Positions 35,381 through 44,504 are shown, counted from the stretch's first letter. The stretch: DNA of 64,000 bases from Streptomyces sp. NBC_01689 (GCF_036250675.1 NZ_CP109592.1:1178001-1242000), one strand, 5' to 3'. Made by a program: numbers and translations. The notes: generated by a model from the letters alone, not told the origin.

Positions 35381-36043
35381 CCCGCACCGATGTAGGCCAT
35401 GTCGGCGAGGATCGGGACGCCTTGGCGCGCAGATCCGGAGGATCTTGTGGGTGCGGGCGGCCGTCAGATCGTGGGTCCGGCCCGGCAGTGCCGGCGACAG
35501 CCACAGAATCTCGCCGGCCGGGTCCGTGACGAACTGCACGTTCACCCCGTGCCGCTTGTGTTTCGAGGAGTAGTCGGCCCTGCCGTCGCCGACGCGGTCA
35601 CACTCTGCGAGTGTGCCGTCCGGGAGGACGAAGTCCGGTTCGTGCACGCGCAGCGTCTTCAGCAGGCCCGGCGCCTGCTCGGCGAGCAGACCGGTGACCG
35701 CGGTGACGCAGGCGTGGGCGGTGCCGACGGATATCCCGAAGGCCGCGGCGATACGGGCGAGTGTGTGGTGGCGACGCAGATACACGAGTGCGACCAGCGC
35801 ACGGCGGTGCGGCGGGAGTTTGCACCGCCGGTCACCCTCACGGGCGACGATGAGCATCGTGACCCACTCGACCAGGGCGTGAGGCAGGTCGAGTACGGCA
35901 GGATACGGAACCAACAGGACTCCTGTGCTGCTGAGTTGAGACGTCGAACACCTCCCTCAACGGCACGGGAGCCCTATCCGTTGCGCATCCCGACCTCACA
36001 CCGCCCCGTCACCCGTCAGTGGCCCCGCTGAAAACGCTCAGTG
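35381..36043 (-). pseudogene. IS5-type element, 5' portion (left end to mid-transposase)
   Basis: The outer end (36027-36043) is the inverted repeat CACTGAGCGTTTTCAGC read on the minus strand. The transposase frame begins about 35914: helix-turn-helix [20 protein letters not shown], the first catalytic motif [20 protein letters not shown] and [15 protein letters not shown]. It breaks with a frameshift and then at 35380, where the M4 remnant starts. The missing 3' portion of the same IS type is at 37458-37793 on the other strand. Confidence 0.8.
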
Positions 36044-36067
36044 CTACTGGGCGGGCACGGAACCGGG

Positions 36068-37060
36068 TTACAGTTCTGTGTGCCACCAGTCCTCGGTCGG
36101 ATTGACGTAGAGAACATTCCCCAGGCCCATCCTGAGATAGCGTGTCGCGTCACTGGCATTGTTCAGGGTGCCGACGTGGGGGCCGACGTAAACCGGTGAG
36201 AACCCCTGGTTGGCGTACGCCTGGTTCAGGGACTGTGAAATCGCCCTCCAGTGGTTTTCAAGTTCCTGCTGAGCCGCCGGGATTCCCACATTTTGAGTAC
36301 CAGCCATCACGCCTCTCATGCCACCTTCCACATCGTTGAAGCGGGACGCTTCGGAAGTGTATTGGATCATGAAAAGCAGTGAACGAGCCATGGTCGATCC
36401 GTAGATGTCTCCTGAATTCACGTACAAGAGGTTCCAGACCGAGTTATTCAGTCCGTATGAGCCATAGAAGCTCTCATCCATCTGCGACCTGTCGTACGGG
36501 TTGTTATTGACCTTCCCGGTGTACGACAGCAGATCGTTGTAGTCGCCACCGTAAGGAAGTTGGTGCATCGAACCCAGAGGAGGGAGCAGACCAGTGCCCG
36601 AGCCTGCCGTGTGGCTCAGGTTTTGCATGACCTCTGCCAGGTTGTACTGCTCCGTGGAATCCGGCCTGAAGTAGTACGTTTCGTTGGCCTCATTGGTGAA
36701 TCCGCGAAGATACAGGTTGTGGGGGGAAATCCAAAGCCTCAGACTGTTCCCATTCACGTTGATGTCCGCCCGGATGAGCGAGGTCGACGCATTCTGCGTT
36801 GTGTACACCGAGCCCAGACCATGACCCGCAGCATTCCGAATGCTGGCCAGAAACGTAGAGTACTGGATGACAGCGTTGCTGCTGGGCCCTCCGCTAATAT
36901 CTATCCACAGGTGAGAGATTTGACCACCTGGCGTGTCCGCTTTGGCCGGCCCCGCCGAAAAGGCAAAGGCTGTTGCAGCCAAAATGAGGGCCACAATCGA
37001 AGTGAGCAGCCTGTTGGTTCTGCCGTGACCCAGCACTGGGAGTGGCGATTGGGTTAGCAT
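36068..37060 (-). CDS. Secreted ribosome-inactivating protein (rRNA N-glycosidase family)
   Basis: A 330-residue exported protein. The signal peptide has a hydrophobic core (about residues 19-37) and a likely cut after AKA at 41. The mature part shows the RIP fold and all ricin-A-type active-site positions: Tyr117 in NLYLRGF, Tyr174 in YGGDYNDLL, Glu237 and Arg240 in SEASRFNDVEG, and Trp271 in ENHWRAISQ. RIPs remove one adenine from the sarcin-ricin loop of large-subunit rRNA and stop translation. No lectin chain is present. The ATG at 37060 has a textbook AAAGGAG site. The gene is visibly AT-richer than its neighbours, suggesting transfer. No immunity gene is apparent nearby. Eukaryotic ribosomes are the likely target (inference). 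Confidence 0.9.
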   Translation of the reverse strand: MLTQSPLPVLGHGRTNRLLTSIVALILAATAFAFSAGPAKADTPGGQISHLWIDISGGPSSNAVIQYSTFLASIRNAAGHGLGSVYTTQNASTSLIRADINVNGNSLRLWISPHNLYLRGFTNEANETYYFRPDSTEQYNLAEVMQNLSHTAGSGTGLLPPLGSMHQLPYGGDYNDLLSYTGKVNNNPYDRSQMDESFYGSYGLNNSVWNLLYVNSGDIYGSTMARSLLFMIQYTSEASRFNDVEGGMRGVMAGTQNVGIPAAQQELENHWRAISQSLNQAYANQGFSPVYVGPHVGTLNNASDATRYLRMGLGNVLYVNPTEDWWHTEL

Positions 37061-37457
37061 GTTACTCCTTTTCATCAGATGGAAGTAAGCCAGGCGAGGC
37101 AGTGCCATGGATTCCTTCCGGATAATTCTCCAGGCGCCTGATGGATCGTGTCCGTGTCAGAGAAATGGCCGCCTCGAAGGGCACCACGAGACTCGTCGCG
37201 GACTTGCGCAGGCCCACAGCAGCGAGTGTACACATCTAGATTATGATCATCATCCAGAGTGACGACCCTCACCAGGGGCGCGCCCCACCCCGGGCATCAT
37301 CGGATAGTGCACCCCCCGAACCGGGGCCCGGGACACCTAAGCGGACCTCCGGGGCCCGCTGTCATCCGCCTGAAAATCGTGGTCGGGGCCGTGGTCGGGG
37401 TATCCGTAGGGTGCTCAGGTGTGGCGCTTGGACAACGCCGCCGGAAGGTCCTGGAGA
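37061..37457. other. Upstream region of the RIP gene
   Basis: About 400 bases with the RIP promoter region in the first part. The sequence at 37100-37250 is AT-richer, like the RIP gene, and changes to ordinary high-GC sequence near 37260, which may mark a junction. No gene seen. Confidence 0.4.
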
Positions 37458-37793
37458 CTGCCGGGCCGGACCCACGATCTGACGGCCGCCCGCACCCACA
37501 AGATCCTCCGGATATGCGCGCGCCAAGGCGTCCCGATCCTCGCCGACATGGCTTACATCGGTGCGGGCGACCGGGCCACCACCGCCGAGCGCCGCCCACC
37601 AGGCGGCGAACTCACCCTCACCGAGCGGGCCATGAACCGGGCCGTGTCCGCGGGCCGGGCACCCGTCGAACGAGGCATGGCACGGCTGAAGTCCGGGCAG
37701 ATCTTCCGCAGATCCCGCGTCAGCCCCAACCGCATGAGCGTCATCACCAAAGCCGTCCTCACCCTGGAGAAGCGACGCTGAAAATGCTCAGTG
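37458..37793 (+). pseudogene. IS5-type element, 3' portion (same IS as at 35381-36043)
   Basis: From about 37458 the sequence repeats the mid-transposase of the first copy ([19 protein letters not shown]) and continues in good frame: [33 protein letters not shown] and MSVITKAVLTLEKRR, ending at a TGA at 37779-37781. This contains the DDE glutamate region. The outer end GCTGAAAATGCTCAGTG (37777-37793) is the inverted repeat partner of 36027-36043. Confidence 0.8.
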
Positions 37794-37799
37794 ACACCA

Positions 37800-37960
37800 C
37801 CGATGCCCCTTCCGCCGACCGCCTACGCTCCAAACCGACCAACCACCTGGTCTCGGAAGGGCATGCGCGCACGCCGCACGTGGAGGAGGCCATGCGGACC
37901 GCGTCCAGCCACCTCTTCGTCCCGAGCTCCCCCGACCAAGGCAGCTCCTACGGGACCGCC
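37800..37960 (+). pseudogene. Protein-L-isoaspartate methyltransferase-like N-terminal fragment
   Basis: The frame reads DRLRSKPTNHLVSEGHART, then PHVEEAMRTASSHLFVPSSP. This is the N-terminal helix region of PCMT proteins or lanthipeptide-type relatives, before the SAM-binding domain. The rest is absent. A second unidentified piece (VLERRHMEWWTAGTLDGQL) follows in another frame to a TGA at about 38085. Confidence 0.5.
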
Positions 37961-38097
37961 GCGACGCCGCAGTTACACGGGAGACGGCGCAGGCCGTGCT
38001 CGAACGCCGGCACATGGAGTGGTGGACCGCCGGCACACTCGACGGCCAACTGTTCAGCTACCAGAGCCTCGACTTCCCGGGCTGACACCCGCCGGGC

Positions 38098-38697
38098 GCC
38101 GAGCACTGGATGTACATCCTCACCGAGATCAAGAATCGTGGCGTGGGCGACGTGCTGATGCTGGTCTGCGACGGGCTCAAGGGTCTGCCCGAAGGGGTCG
38201 AGGCCATCTGGCCCCGCACCACCGTCCAGACCTGTGCGGTCCACCTGCTGCGGAACTCCTTCCGCTATGCCGCCCGCCAGGACTGGGACAAGATCGCGAA
38301 TGCACTCAAGCCCGTCTACACCGCGGCGACCGAAGACGGCTCACTCGAGCGGTTCGCCGAGTGCGCCGACTCCTGAGGCCGAAAGTATCCGCCAATCGTG
38401 CGCCTGCTGGAGAACGCGTGGGAGGAGTTCACCCCGTTCCTCCGCTTCGACACCGAGATCCGCCGCGTCGTCTGCACCACCAACGCGATCGAGTCCGTCA
38501 ACGCCAGGATCCGGCGGGCGGTCAAAGCCCGCGGTCACTTCCCCACCGAGCAGGCCGGGTTGAAGTGCGTCTACATGGCGATCATGTCTCTGGACCCCAC
38601 CGGCAAGGGCCAGGCCTGCTGGACCATGCGCTGGAAGACCGCACTCAACGCCTTCGACATCACCTTCCACGGCCGGCTCTCCGCAGCACGTCAGTAA
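38098..38697 (+). pseudogene. IS256-family transposase, C-terminal half with a frameshift
   Basis: Frame 1 (to 38376): EHWMYILTEIKNRGVGDVLM, VCDGLKGLPE, TVQTCAVHLLRNSFRYAARQ. This holds the middle of an IS256-type transposase, including the CDG Asp. Frame 2 (from 38398): RLLENAWEEFTPFLRFD, CTTNAIESVNARIRRAVKAR with the catalytic Glu, and MSLDPTGKG to the end. The N-terminal half is missing and no inverted repeats are seen, so it is dead. Confidence 0.88.
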
Positions 38698-38720
38698 CCC
38701 CAATAACCCCGGTTACATTG

Positions 38721-38930
38721 CTCGTTCGACAGACCCCCAGTCAGGTCCCGCTGCTTGCGGTCTGGGGTGCGGGCGACGAGATCTTCGGACCGGACGGGGC
38801 CCGGGCTTTCACCCGCGATCTGCCGGACTGGGAAGTTCACCTGCTGCCGGCTGAGCACTTCGCCTTGGAGACGCGCCTCGACGCCATCAGCGGCTACATC
38901 CACGGGTTCCTGGGCCGCGTCCTCGACTGA
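38721..38930 (+). pseudogene. Alpha/beta-hydrolase C-terminal fragment
   Basis: After the IS256 remnant the plus strand reads VPLLAVWGAGDEIFGPDGAR, then LLPAEHFALETRLDAISGYI to a TGA. This is the end of an alpha/beta-hydrolase, containing the acidic residue (GAGDEIF) and the catalytic His (AEHFALE). The nucleophile part is lost; the IS256-type insertion probably caused the truncation. Confidence 0.65.
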
Positions 38931-39104
38931 GATGCGGCCGGTCTTGAGGCATCCATGCGTGAAGTCATCGGAGTGTCCCGCGGCGCGCGAGGGCCGGCCG
39001 CGGCGGTCCAGAAGCTGAGCTGATCCCGCTACGACTGGAGCCGATCAACGTCGCCAGGGCTCTGCCGGGATGAGTTGCGTACCCGGGGCCGTCCGGCGGT
39101 GGGA

Positions 39105-39605
39105 TCAGTCTGCCGTCTCACTCTGCGACAGTCCGGGGGCTGGAACGACCTCGAGTTCGCTGGGAACGAGCGTATGGCCGTCGGAGCAGGAAAGTTCCAC
39201 GTGCACGGGGGCATCGCAGTCCCGGTGTCGCAAGCGAACCGGCCCGCCCTCCGTTCCCGGGGTGGCGTGGCGATCGCCCCACTCCATCAGCGCGAAGTAG
39301 GCGATCAGGAGCTCCTGGCCAGGTCCGGTCAGTTCGTAGCGGTCGCGTGTTCGCTGTCCCGGAGCCCGGTAGGGGGTCCGTCGCAGCAGTCCGACCTCGA
39401 CGAGCTCTCTCAGCCGCTTAGCCGTGGCGGGTGCACTCAGAGGGGTGTGGCGGACGAAGTCGTTGAAGTAGGTCGTGCCGTAGAAGGCCTCGCGCAGCAC
39501 GAACAGATTCGAGGGCGTTCCGAGTACTTCCAGGGCCCGAGCCGCGGAGCAGCGGTGTTCGCTCCAGCTGTCCCGGTCTGTCAGCGAGCCAATGAGTGCC
39601 GACAT
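39105..39605 (-). CDS. HxlR-family winged-helix regulator
   Basis: A 166-residue protein. The winged helix covers about residues 20-105: CSAARALEVLGTPSNLFVLR, FNDFVRHTPLSAPATAKRL, LVEVGLLRRTPYRAPGQRTR and YELTGPGQELL. The extra C-terminal part has HRDCDAP and a small beta domain common in this subgroup. The start is the ATG at 39605. It is divergent from the amino-acid dehydrogenase gene with a palindrome between them, so it probably controls that gene and itself. Confidence 0.88.
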   Translation of the reverse strand: MSALIGSLTDRDSWSEHRCSAARALEVLGTPSNLFVLREAFYGTTYFNDFVRHTPLSAPATAKRLRELVEVGLLRRTPYRAPGQRTRDRYELTGPGQELLIAYFALMEWGDRHATPGTEGGPVRLRHRDCDAPVHVELSCSDGHTLVPSELEVVPAPGLSQSETAD

Positions 39606-39656
39606 CACACCATCCCGTCTAGCGCAGCAGCAGACTTATGCTAGCTTAAGCCAGCC

Positions 39657-39680
39657 CTGACTTACCTACTGCTAAGTCAG
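39657..39680. promoter_or_regulatory. Palindromic operator between hxlR and the dehydrogenase gene
   Basis: CTGACTTA (39657-39664) and TAAGTCAG (39673-39680) form perfect arms with an eight-base spacer. A related half, CTAGCTTAAGC, lies just left at about 39641-39651. Position and symmetry suit binding by the dimeric HxlR protein. Confidence 0.65.
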
Positions 39681-39707
39681 CCCGTATCTGAGCTGGAGGG
39701 ACTGGCC

Positions 39708-40805
39708 ATGCCGTCACGCACTCTGGAGACCACGCTCGATCATGAGGGGTTCCTGGTCAGGCAGGGACGCCGCTCCGGGCTGCCAGTGATCATCGCCATT
39801 CACTCCACCCGCCTCGGTCCTGCCGTCGGTGGGATGCGGATCGCCCGATACGACTCCCCCGCCGACGCACTGGTGGACTGTCTCCGACTGAGCCGCGGGA
39901 TGACCTACAAGGCCGCCGCGGTCCGCAACGGCACGGGCGGAGGAAAGACCGTCGTCCCGCTCCTGCCCGGGGGCCCTCAGCGACTGGACGGCCAACTCCG
40001 GGAAGCCCTGCTGCTCGATGTCGCCGAACTTGTCCACGAGCTGAACGGCGCCTACTACGTGGCCCCCGATGTCGGCACCAGCTCCGCCGACATCCAGCTC
40101 ATGCGCCGCCGTACGCCCTACGTGGGCGGCTATTCCGCCACAGCCGACGGACTCGGCGCCACCACCTTCGGAACCGCCGCCGGCGTCGAGCACGCGATGA
40201 ACGCAACCGCCGCACACCTGTGGGGAGCGCCCCATCTGCGGGGGCGTGACGCAGTGGTGATCGGATTCGGCGGCGTCGGACAGGAGCTCACCAAGCGCCT
40301 GCTCGCACAGGGCGCCCACGTACGGGCGGCCGACGTCGACCCCGAGCGACGCTCGGCCGTAGAAACGTCCGGAGCGCAGTGGGTAGAACTGGACGGCGCC
40401 TACACCCTTCAGACCGACATTCTGGCGCCCTGCGCCCTGGGCGGCGTTCTCACCTCCGAGCTGGTCGACTCACTGCGGTGCCGGGCGATCGTCGGCTCGG
40501 CCAACAACCAGCTGGCCCACGACACGGTGGCACAGGACCTGGCCAAGGCACGGATCACCTGGGCGCCGGACTTCGTGGCAAACGCCGGCGGGGTCATGTA
40601 TGCGTCCGGCCTGGAGCTTCACCAACTCACCCCGGCTCAGTCCCTGCAGCGGCTCGCCTCGATCGAGGAAGCCACCACACGGATACTGGAGGACAGCGCG
40701 AATGAGGAAACAACCTCCCTGGCCGTCGCCTACCGTCTCGCCGAAGACGTCCTGACCGCCGCAGGAGTCCACCGATCGAACGGAAACATCCCCAGTACCA
40801 CTTGA
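39708..40805 (+). CDS. Glu/Leu/Phe/Val-type amino-acid dehydrogenase
   Basis: A 365-residue NAD-dependent dehydrogenase that would convert an amino acid to its 2-oxo acid and ammonia. The N-terminal catalytic domain has GPAVGGMRIARY, MTYKAAAVRNGTGGGKTVV with two conserved Lys, and APDVGTSSADI. The C-terminal Rossmann domain has VVIGFGGVGQEL at about 185. Length and motifs fit valine, leucine or phenylalanine dehydrogenases rather than large glutamate dehydrogenases; the precise substrate is uncertain. A GGAGGG ribosome site precedes the ATG. Its stop overlaps the start of the next gene by one base. Probably repressed or activated by the adjacent HxlR protein. Confidence 0.9.
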   Translation: MPSRTLETTLDHEGFLVRQGRRSGLPVIIAIHSTRLGPAVGGMRIARYDSPADALVDCLRLSRGMTYKAAAVRNGTGGGKTVVPLLPGGPQRLDGQLREALLLDVAELVHELNGAYYVAPDVGTSSADIQLMRRRTPYVGGYSATADGLGATTFGTAAGVEHAMNATAAHLWGAPHLRGRDAVVIGFGGVGQELTKRLLAQGAHVRAADVDPERRSAVETSGAQWVELDGAYTLQTDILAPCALGGVLTSELVDSLRCRAIVGSANNQLAHDTVAQDLAKARITWAPDFVANAGGVMYASGLELHQLTPAQSLQRLASIEEATTRILEDSANEETTSLAVAYRLAEDVLTAAGVHRSNGNIPSTT

Positions 40806-41359
40806 TGCGATACCGAGGAACCCCGGCACGAAAGCTCCACTCTCACCCGATGGCTCTCATTGCCCTGCTCATTTCTCTTGCGATATCGGCATGTGGGATC
40901 CCCTCCACCAGTGTGGTTCAGGTGGGTGAGCCTGCGACCGGGATGGATTTGCGGAAGATTCGTGTCTACTTCTGGTCCGGCGGGAACCTGACATCACTGC
41001 CGCGACTCGTCGATATCGCAGCAAACATACAGACTGCGGTCGACTTGTTGTTCGCTGGGCCGACCGAAAACGAAGCGGCCCGGGTCTCCACAGAGCTTCC
41101 TCGACTGGCGGCCGATCCTCTGGTCTCGTCGAGCCACGACTCCGTGACGATCGCCCTGCCTGAACTGTCCGTTCCTTTGAGTCACGCTGCCATGGACCAA
41201 CTGATATGCACCGCGGCGCGCGCAGAGGAAGACACCCATGCACCCCGGACTCGCGAGCGCACGATGAACCACCGACCAGGAGAAGTGAAGAAGCGGATGA
41301 GAATCCATGTCACAGGCTCAGGCTGGAGTTTGACGCAAACAACATGTCCGATGCGCTAG
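40805..41359 (+). CDS. Putative lipoprotein (GerMN/LpqB-like start)
   Basis: A 184-residue frame. A basic start is followed by a hydrophobic core (ALIALLISLAI) and the lipobox ISAC at about residues 26-29, then GIPSTSVVQVGEPATGM and a segment like a GerMN domain (AVDLLFAGPTENEA). After about residue 140 the sequence becomes irregular and Arg-rich, so the true C-terminus may have been lost by frameshift. A start at the ATG at 40850 is also possible. It overlaps the dehydrogenase stop by one base. Confidence 0.6.
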   Translation: MRYRGTPARKLHSHPMALIALLISLAISACGIPSTSVVQVGEPATGMDLRKIRVYFWSGGNLTSLPRLVDIAANIQTAVDLLFAGPTENEAARVSTELPRLAADPLVSSSHDSVTIALPELSVPLSHAAMDQLICTAARAEEDTHAPRTRERTMNHRPGEVKKRMRIHVTGSGWSLTQTTCPMR

Positions 41360-41437
41360 CGCAAAGGATCCTTGTCCATGCCCGACAGCTGGCTTGGCTA
41401 CCTGATTTTCTGTCCGCGAAAGGAATGCAGTACGCAC

Positions 41438-41785
41438 ATGCCAGAGCCGGGAGCACAGGACGCAGGGCCGTGCCAGAAGGTCGACGACGGCATGGCCCGG
41501 GTCTTCGAGCTGTTCGGAAAGCGCTGGACGGGCCTGATCGTGGCCGTGCTGCTGCCGCACCCCGTCCACTTCGCCGACCTGCGCCGGGCGATCCCCGGCA
41601 TCAGCGAACGGATGCTCTCCGACCGGCTCATGGAACTCGGCGCCGCGGGACTCGTCGTGCGCGACGTCGACGAAGGACCGCCGCTGCGGGTCTCGTACGG
41701 TCTGACACCGGCCGGCGCCGCCCTGGAGCCCGCGCTCAAGGAACTGGGCAGCTGGGCGAAGAAGCATCTCCGAGCTCAGAAGTGA
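41438..41785 (+). CDS. HxlR-family winged-helix regulator
   Basis: A 115-residue compact HxlR protein. After a Cys-containing start (GPCQKVDDGMARVFELFG) come KRWTGLIVAVLL, HFADLRRAIPGISERMLSD, LMELGAAGLVVRDVDEGPP and YGLTPAGAAL, a complete winged helix. Many members sense electrophiles or reactive species through a conserved N-terminal Cys, and one is present here at about residue 13. The ATG at 41438 is 13 bases after AAAGGA; the open frame begins earlier at 41372. The target is unknown; no divergent oxidoreductase lies next to it now. Confidence 0.88.
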   Translation: MPEPGAQDAGPCQKVDDGMARVFELFGKRWTGLIVAVLLPHPVHFADLRRAIPGISERMLSDRLMELGAAGLVVRDVDEGPPLRVSYGLTPAGAALEPALKELGSWAKKHLRAQK

Positions 41786-42513
41786 GCCGGGCTGGGCAAT
41801 ATGCTCCGGGGAGCCGAAGAGCCTTTCGCCAGAAATCCCGCAATGGTGGGCCAGGCAAGGATCACCTCCTCGCTCGGCTCGGGGACACTTCCGACGCTTC
41901 CAGCTTCGTCAACAGCGCCGACTGTTTGCCGACGGCGGCCAGGCTCAGGTCAGACACCCACGTAGCGGACATCTGCGTACCAAGGCTCCCTGAATAACTG
42001 TCACCTGCGGGGCTCGCCGCCGAGGGGGGTGACAGCCTGCGCCCAGTTCTCCGCGAGCCGCAGGCGGGGGGTTCCATGAAATGCCATTTCGCTCGGTCAT
42101 CGAGAAGTATGTGCAGGGATTGTCAAGAGTTCCGGATGGCGTCAGTCACTCCGATCCTCAAACTTCAAGGGCAAAACGGATTTAGTTCATTTGCCGCCGT
42201 CCAGATTCGCCGGCGTCAGCAACCGCTGCCGCGGAGGACCTCGTCCGGAGAGCAGCCAACGCGCACCCACGCACCGAGATGTGGGTCGCTGCGCGGAGCA
42301 TTGGTCGGTAACGTCTGTTCGGGCTGCGGACACCAGGTGTGAGTGTCACGAACGTCAGGCTGCGTGCAGGTTGCATGCATGAGCACCTCTCTCTGTCGAC
42401 CCGTTTGCATCGACCGGCGCCAAGTGATCGAATAACGTCTCAAACAGCGGCCCTTCGACGACTGGTCGAACCGTAAGGGCCGCGAAACTTCATTACACAG
42501 GGGTACATGCACT
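41786..42513. other. Intergenic region with a hairpin
   Basis: About 730 bases without a clear gene. A minus-strand frame at 41862-42077 has no family match. A stem of nine bases (42447-42455 with 42475-42483) and a 19-base loop lies just upstream of the YceI gene; it may be a terminator or leader structure. The sequence is somewhat AT-richer from 42070 onward. Confidence 0.4.
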
Positions 42514-43413
42514 ATGATCCGTCGTTTTCTGGTTCGCCCGATAACCGCGAACGCGCAAAACTCCATATCTGGACTTTCCGTGCCGTCCGGTGCAGGTCTT
42601 CTCGCGTGCCGCGTTCTCGATTCTGCGACTCGGCCGGTCAGGCACGCCGAATTCACTGTGAGCGACAGAAACGGTCATCGGGTTGTGGGTGGGGAGACCG
42701 ACCCCTTCGGCATGATCTTGGCGATGGTTCCCGTTGGGGAATACCGGCTGGCTGTCTCGTCAGAAACTTTCAGCCCGTACCGGGGAAACGAGTCTGTCAT
42801 AGAAGAGGGAAAGTGCACCGGGGTGAAAGATATTCTGCTCCAGGCAGCACCGTCGATCCCCTTGCCAACCCCCGGCGAATGGGAAATCGAACGAGCTCAT
42901 ACCCGAATTTCCTTCGCAGCCCGGCACATCGGACTGGGCCGCGTCTTCGGCCATTTCAACAACTTCTCCGGGGCGATTCGGGTCGGGGAGTCGATGGAAG
43001 AGACGGCCATGCATGTCGTTATCGACGCCGCCTCGATCGACACCAATGTAAAGATGCGTGACGAGCACCTGCGGTCCGCGGATTTCCTGGACGTGGACCA
43101 GTATCCGACCATGGATTTCTACAGCGACCGTTTCGTTCATCGCGGCGGAAACAACTGGGCGATCACCGGCGGACTCACGCTGCACGGAGTCACGCGCACG
43201 GTAACCCTTGACGCTACATACGGCGGTCTGCGCGTCGGCATGGAAGGTGAGACCCGTGCGGCAATCCGGGCCACCACCGAGCTGCACCGCGAGGACTACA
43301 CGATCAACTGGCAGTCGATGCTGGCCCGCGGCATCGCAGTCGTTGGCTCCAACATCAATATCGAACTCAACGTCCAGATCGTCCCCAGGGGCACCGAGCT
43401 GGAATTCAAGTGA
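42514..43413 (+). CDS. YceI-family protein with an N-terminal Cna-B-like domain
   Basis: A 299-residue protein. Residues about 22-112 look like a small beta-sandwich of the carboxypeptidase-regulatory/Cna-B type (GAGLLACRVLDSATRPVRHA, AMVPVGEYRLAVSSETFSPY). Residues about 118-299 form a YceI lipocalin-like domain: WEIERAHTRISFAARHI, GRVFGHFNNFSGAI, SIDTNVKMRDEHLRSADFLD and TGGLTLHGVTRTVTLD. YceI domains bind isoprenoid or other lipid-like molecules. There is no signal peptide, so it is probably cytoplasmic. Neighbours give no hint of the ligand. Confidence 0.88.
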   Translation: MIRRFLVRPITANAQNSISGLSVPSGAGLLACRVLDSATRPVRHAEFTVSDRNGHRVVGGETDPFGMILAMVPVGEYRLAVSSETFSPYRGNESVIEEGKCTGVKDILLQAAPSIPLPTPGEWEIERAHTRISFAARHIGLGRVFGHFNNFSGAIRVGESMEETAMHVVIDAASIDTNVKMRDEHLRSADFLDVDQYPTMDFYSDRFVHRGGNNWAITGGLTLHGVTRTVTLDATYGGLRVGMEGETRAAIRATTELHREDYTINWQSMLARGIAVVGSNINIELNVQIVPRGTELEFK

Positions 43414-43656
43414 CACCTTTTGCGTGGAGTCGGCCCGCTGTTCGCTGATCGCCCCGGCCGGAAATGTGTGCGACGTTCCGCGCGGCGTATAAACGATGCG
43501 CGGGACCGCATTGGCCGGTTCAAGGTGATACTAATGGGCCTCCGTTGGGTCTTTCTTGATCTTGTTATTGTGCGGGATTTGGTGGGAAGTGATTGCTGTC
43601 AGCTGGCACTGATCCCGGTTCAGCACCTCAGTACCGTTCCGGGTTCGGTAGAGACT

Positions 43657-44504
43657 TCAGATTGTGTTTGTAACCTGCGGTTTCACGTTGGTGAGGTAAT
43701 AGTTGGTCTCGTATTCAGCGAGTAAAATGTGCCCTATTTCACCGTGGAGTCTGCGGTGGCAGTACCAGTCGACCCACGCGGCCGTCGCGAGTGCGACCTG
43801 GGACAGCGTCCTCCAGACTGCGACTCGGCATCACCGTGATGTAGTAACTCGCCTTCCTCATGGGGGTGTTGGTCGCGTTCGCGTTACCACAGGGCCCTCT
43901 CGGGGGGAGGTGTCCACGACGAAGGCGACGTAGACGACGCCGGCGAACGTGGTGACGTCGGTGAAGTCGGCTACCCAGCAACGGTTGGGGGCCGGGCGAC
44001 GACGTCGCGGTCCAGCAGGTCCGAGGCCCGTTTCGCGCTCGCGTCGGCCACGGTGGTGATCCTTCTCCGGCCGCGGACCGCACCGTTGATCCCGAGGTCG
44101 CGCATGAGGCGCTCGACGGTTCACCGAGCCACCGTGACGTCCTGACGGTTCATGTGCCGCCAGATTTTCCGGGCGCCGTAGCCGCGGTAGTTGGCATCGC
44201 ACTGCGAGCCCTGCCATGCGTCGCAGGGCCGGGACCGCGCGGTGATCGAGCACCCGCCGGGTGAGGAAGTTGCGGACTTCACTGGTCACTGACGCGCTCA
44301 GGGCTCGGGGTAGCGCGGGCGGAACGAAGCCGGCCATGCGCACGTGGCCGACCAGCGGGATCGTCCACATCGGGAAGGGCGCCCCCGACGTCAGGGTTCC
44401 TTGGCCCGCTCCCTCGACCGCCGGTCGACGTCGGCCGCGAAGCAAGACGCAGCAGCCTTCAGGATCTCGTTGGCCCGCCTGATTCCATGAAGGGGTCGAG
44501 TCAT
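43657..44504 (-). pseudogene. IS3-family element, heavily decayed (orfA end and orfB)
   Basis: On the minus strand the end of orfA (GIRRANEILKAAASCFAADV) starts at about 44504. Pieces of orfB follow in several frames: KRASDLL, RPPNRCWVADFTDVTTFAG with the first Asp, VVYVAFVVDTSPREG, and the C-terminus CHRRLHGEIGHILLAEYETN to a TGA at 43657. At least three frameshifts are needed, so it is not functional. Confidence 0.8.
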
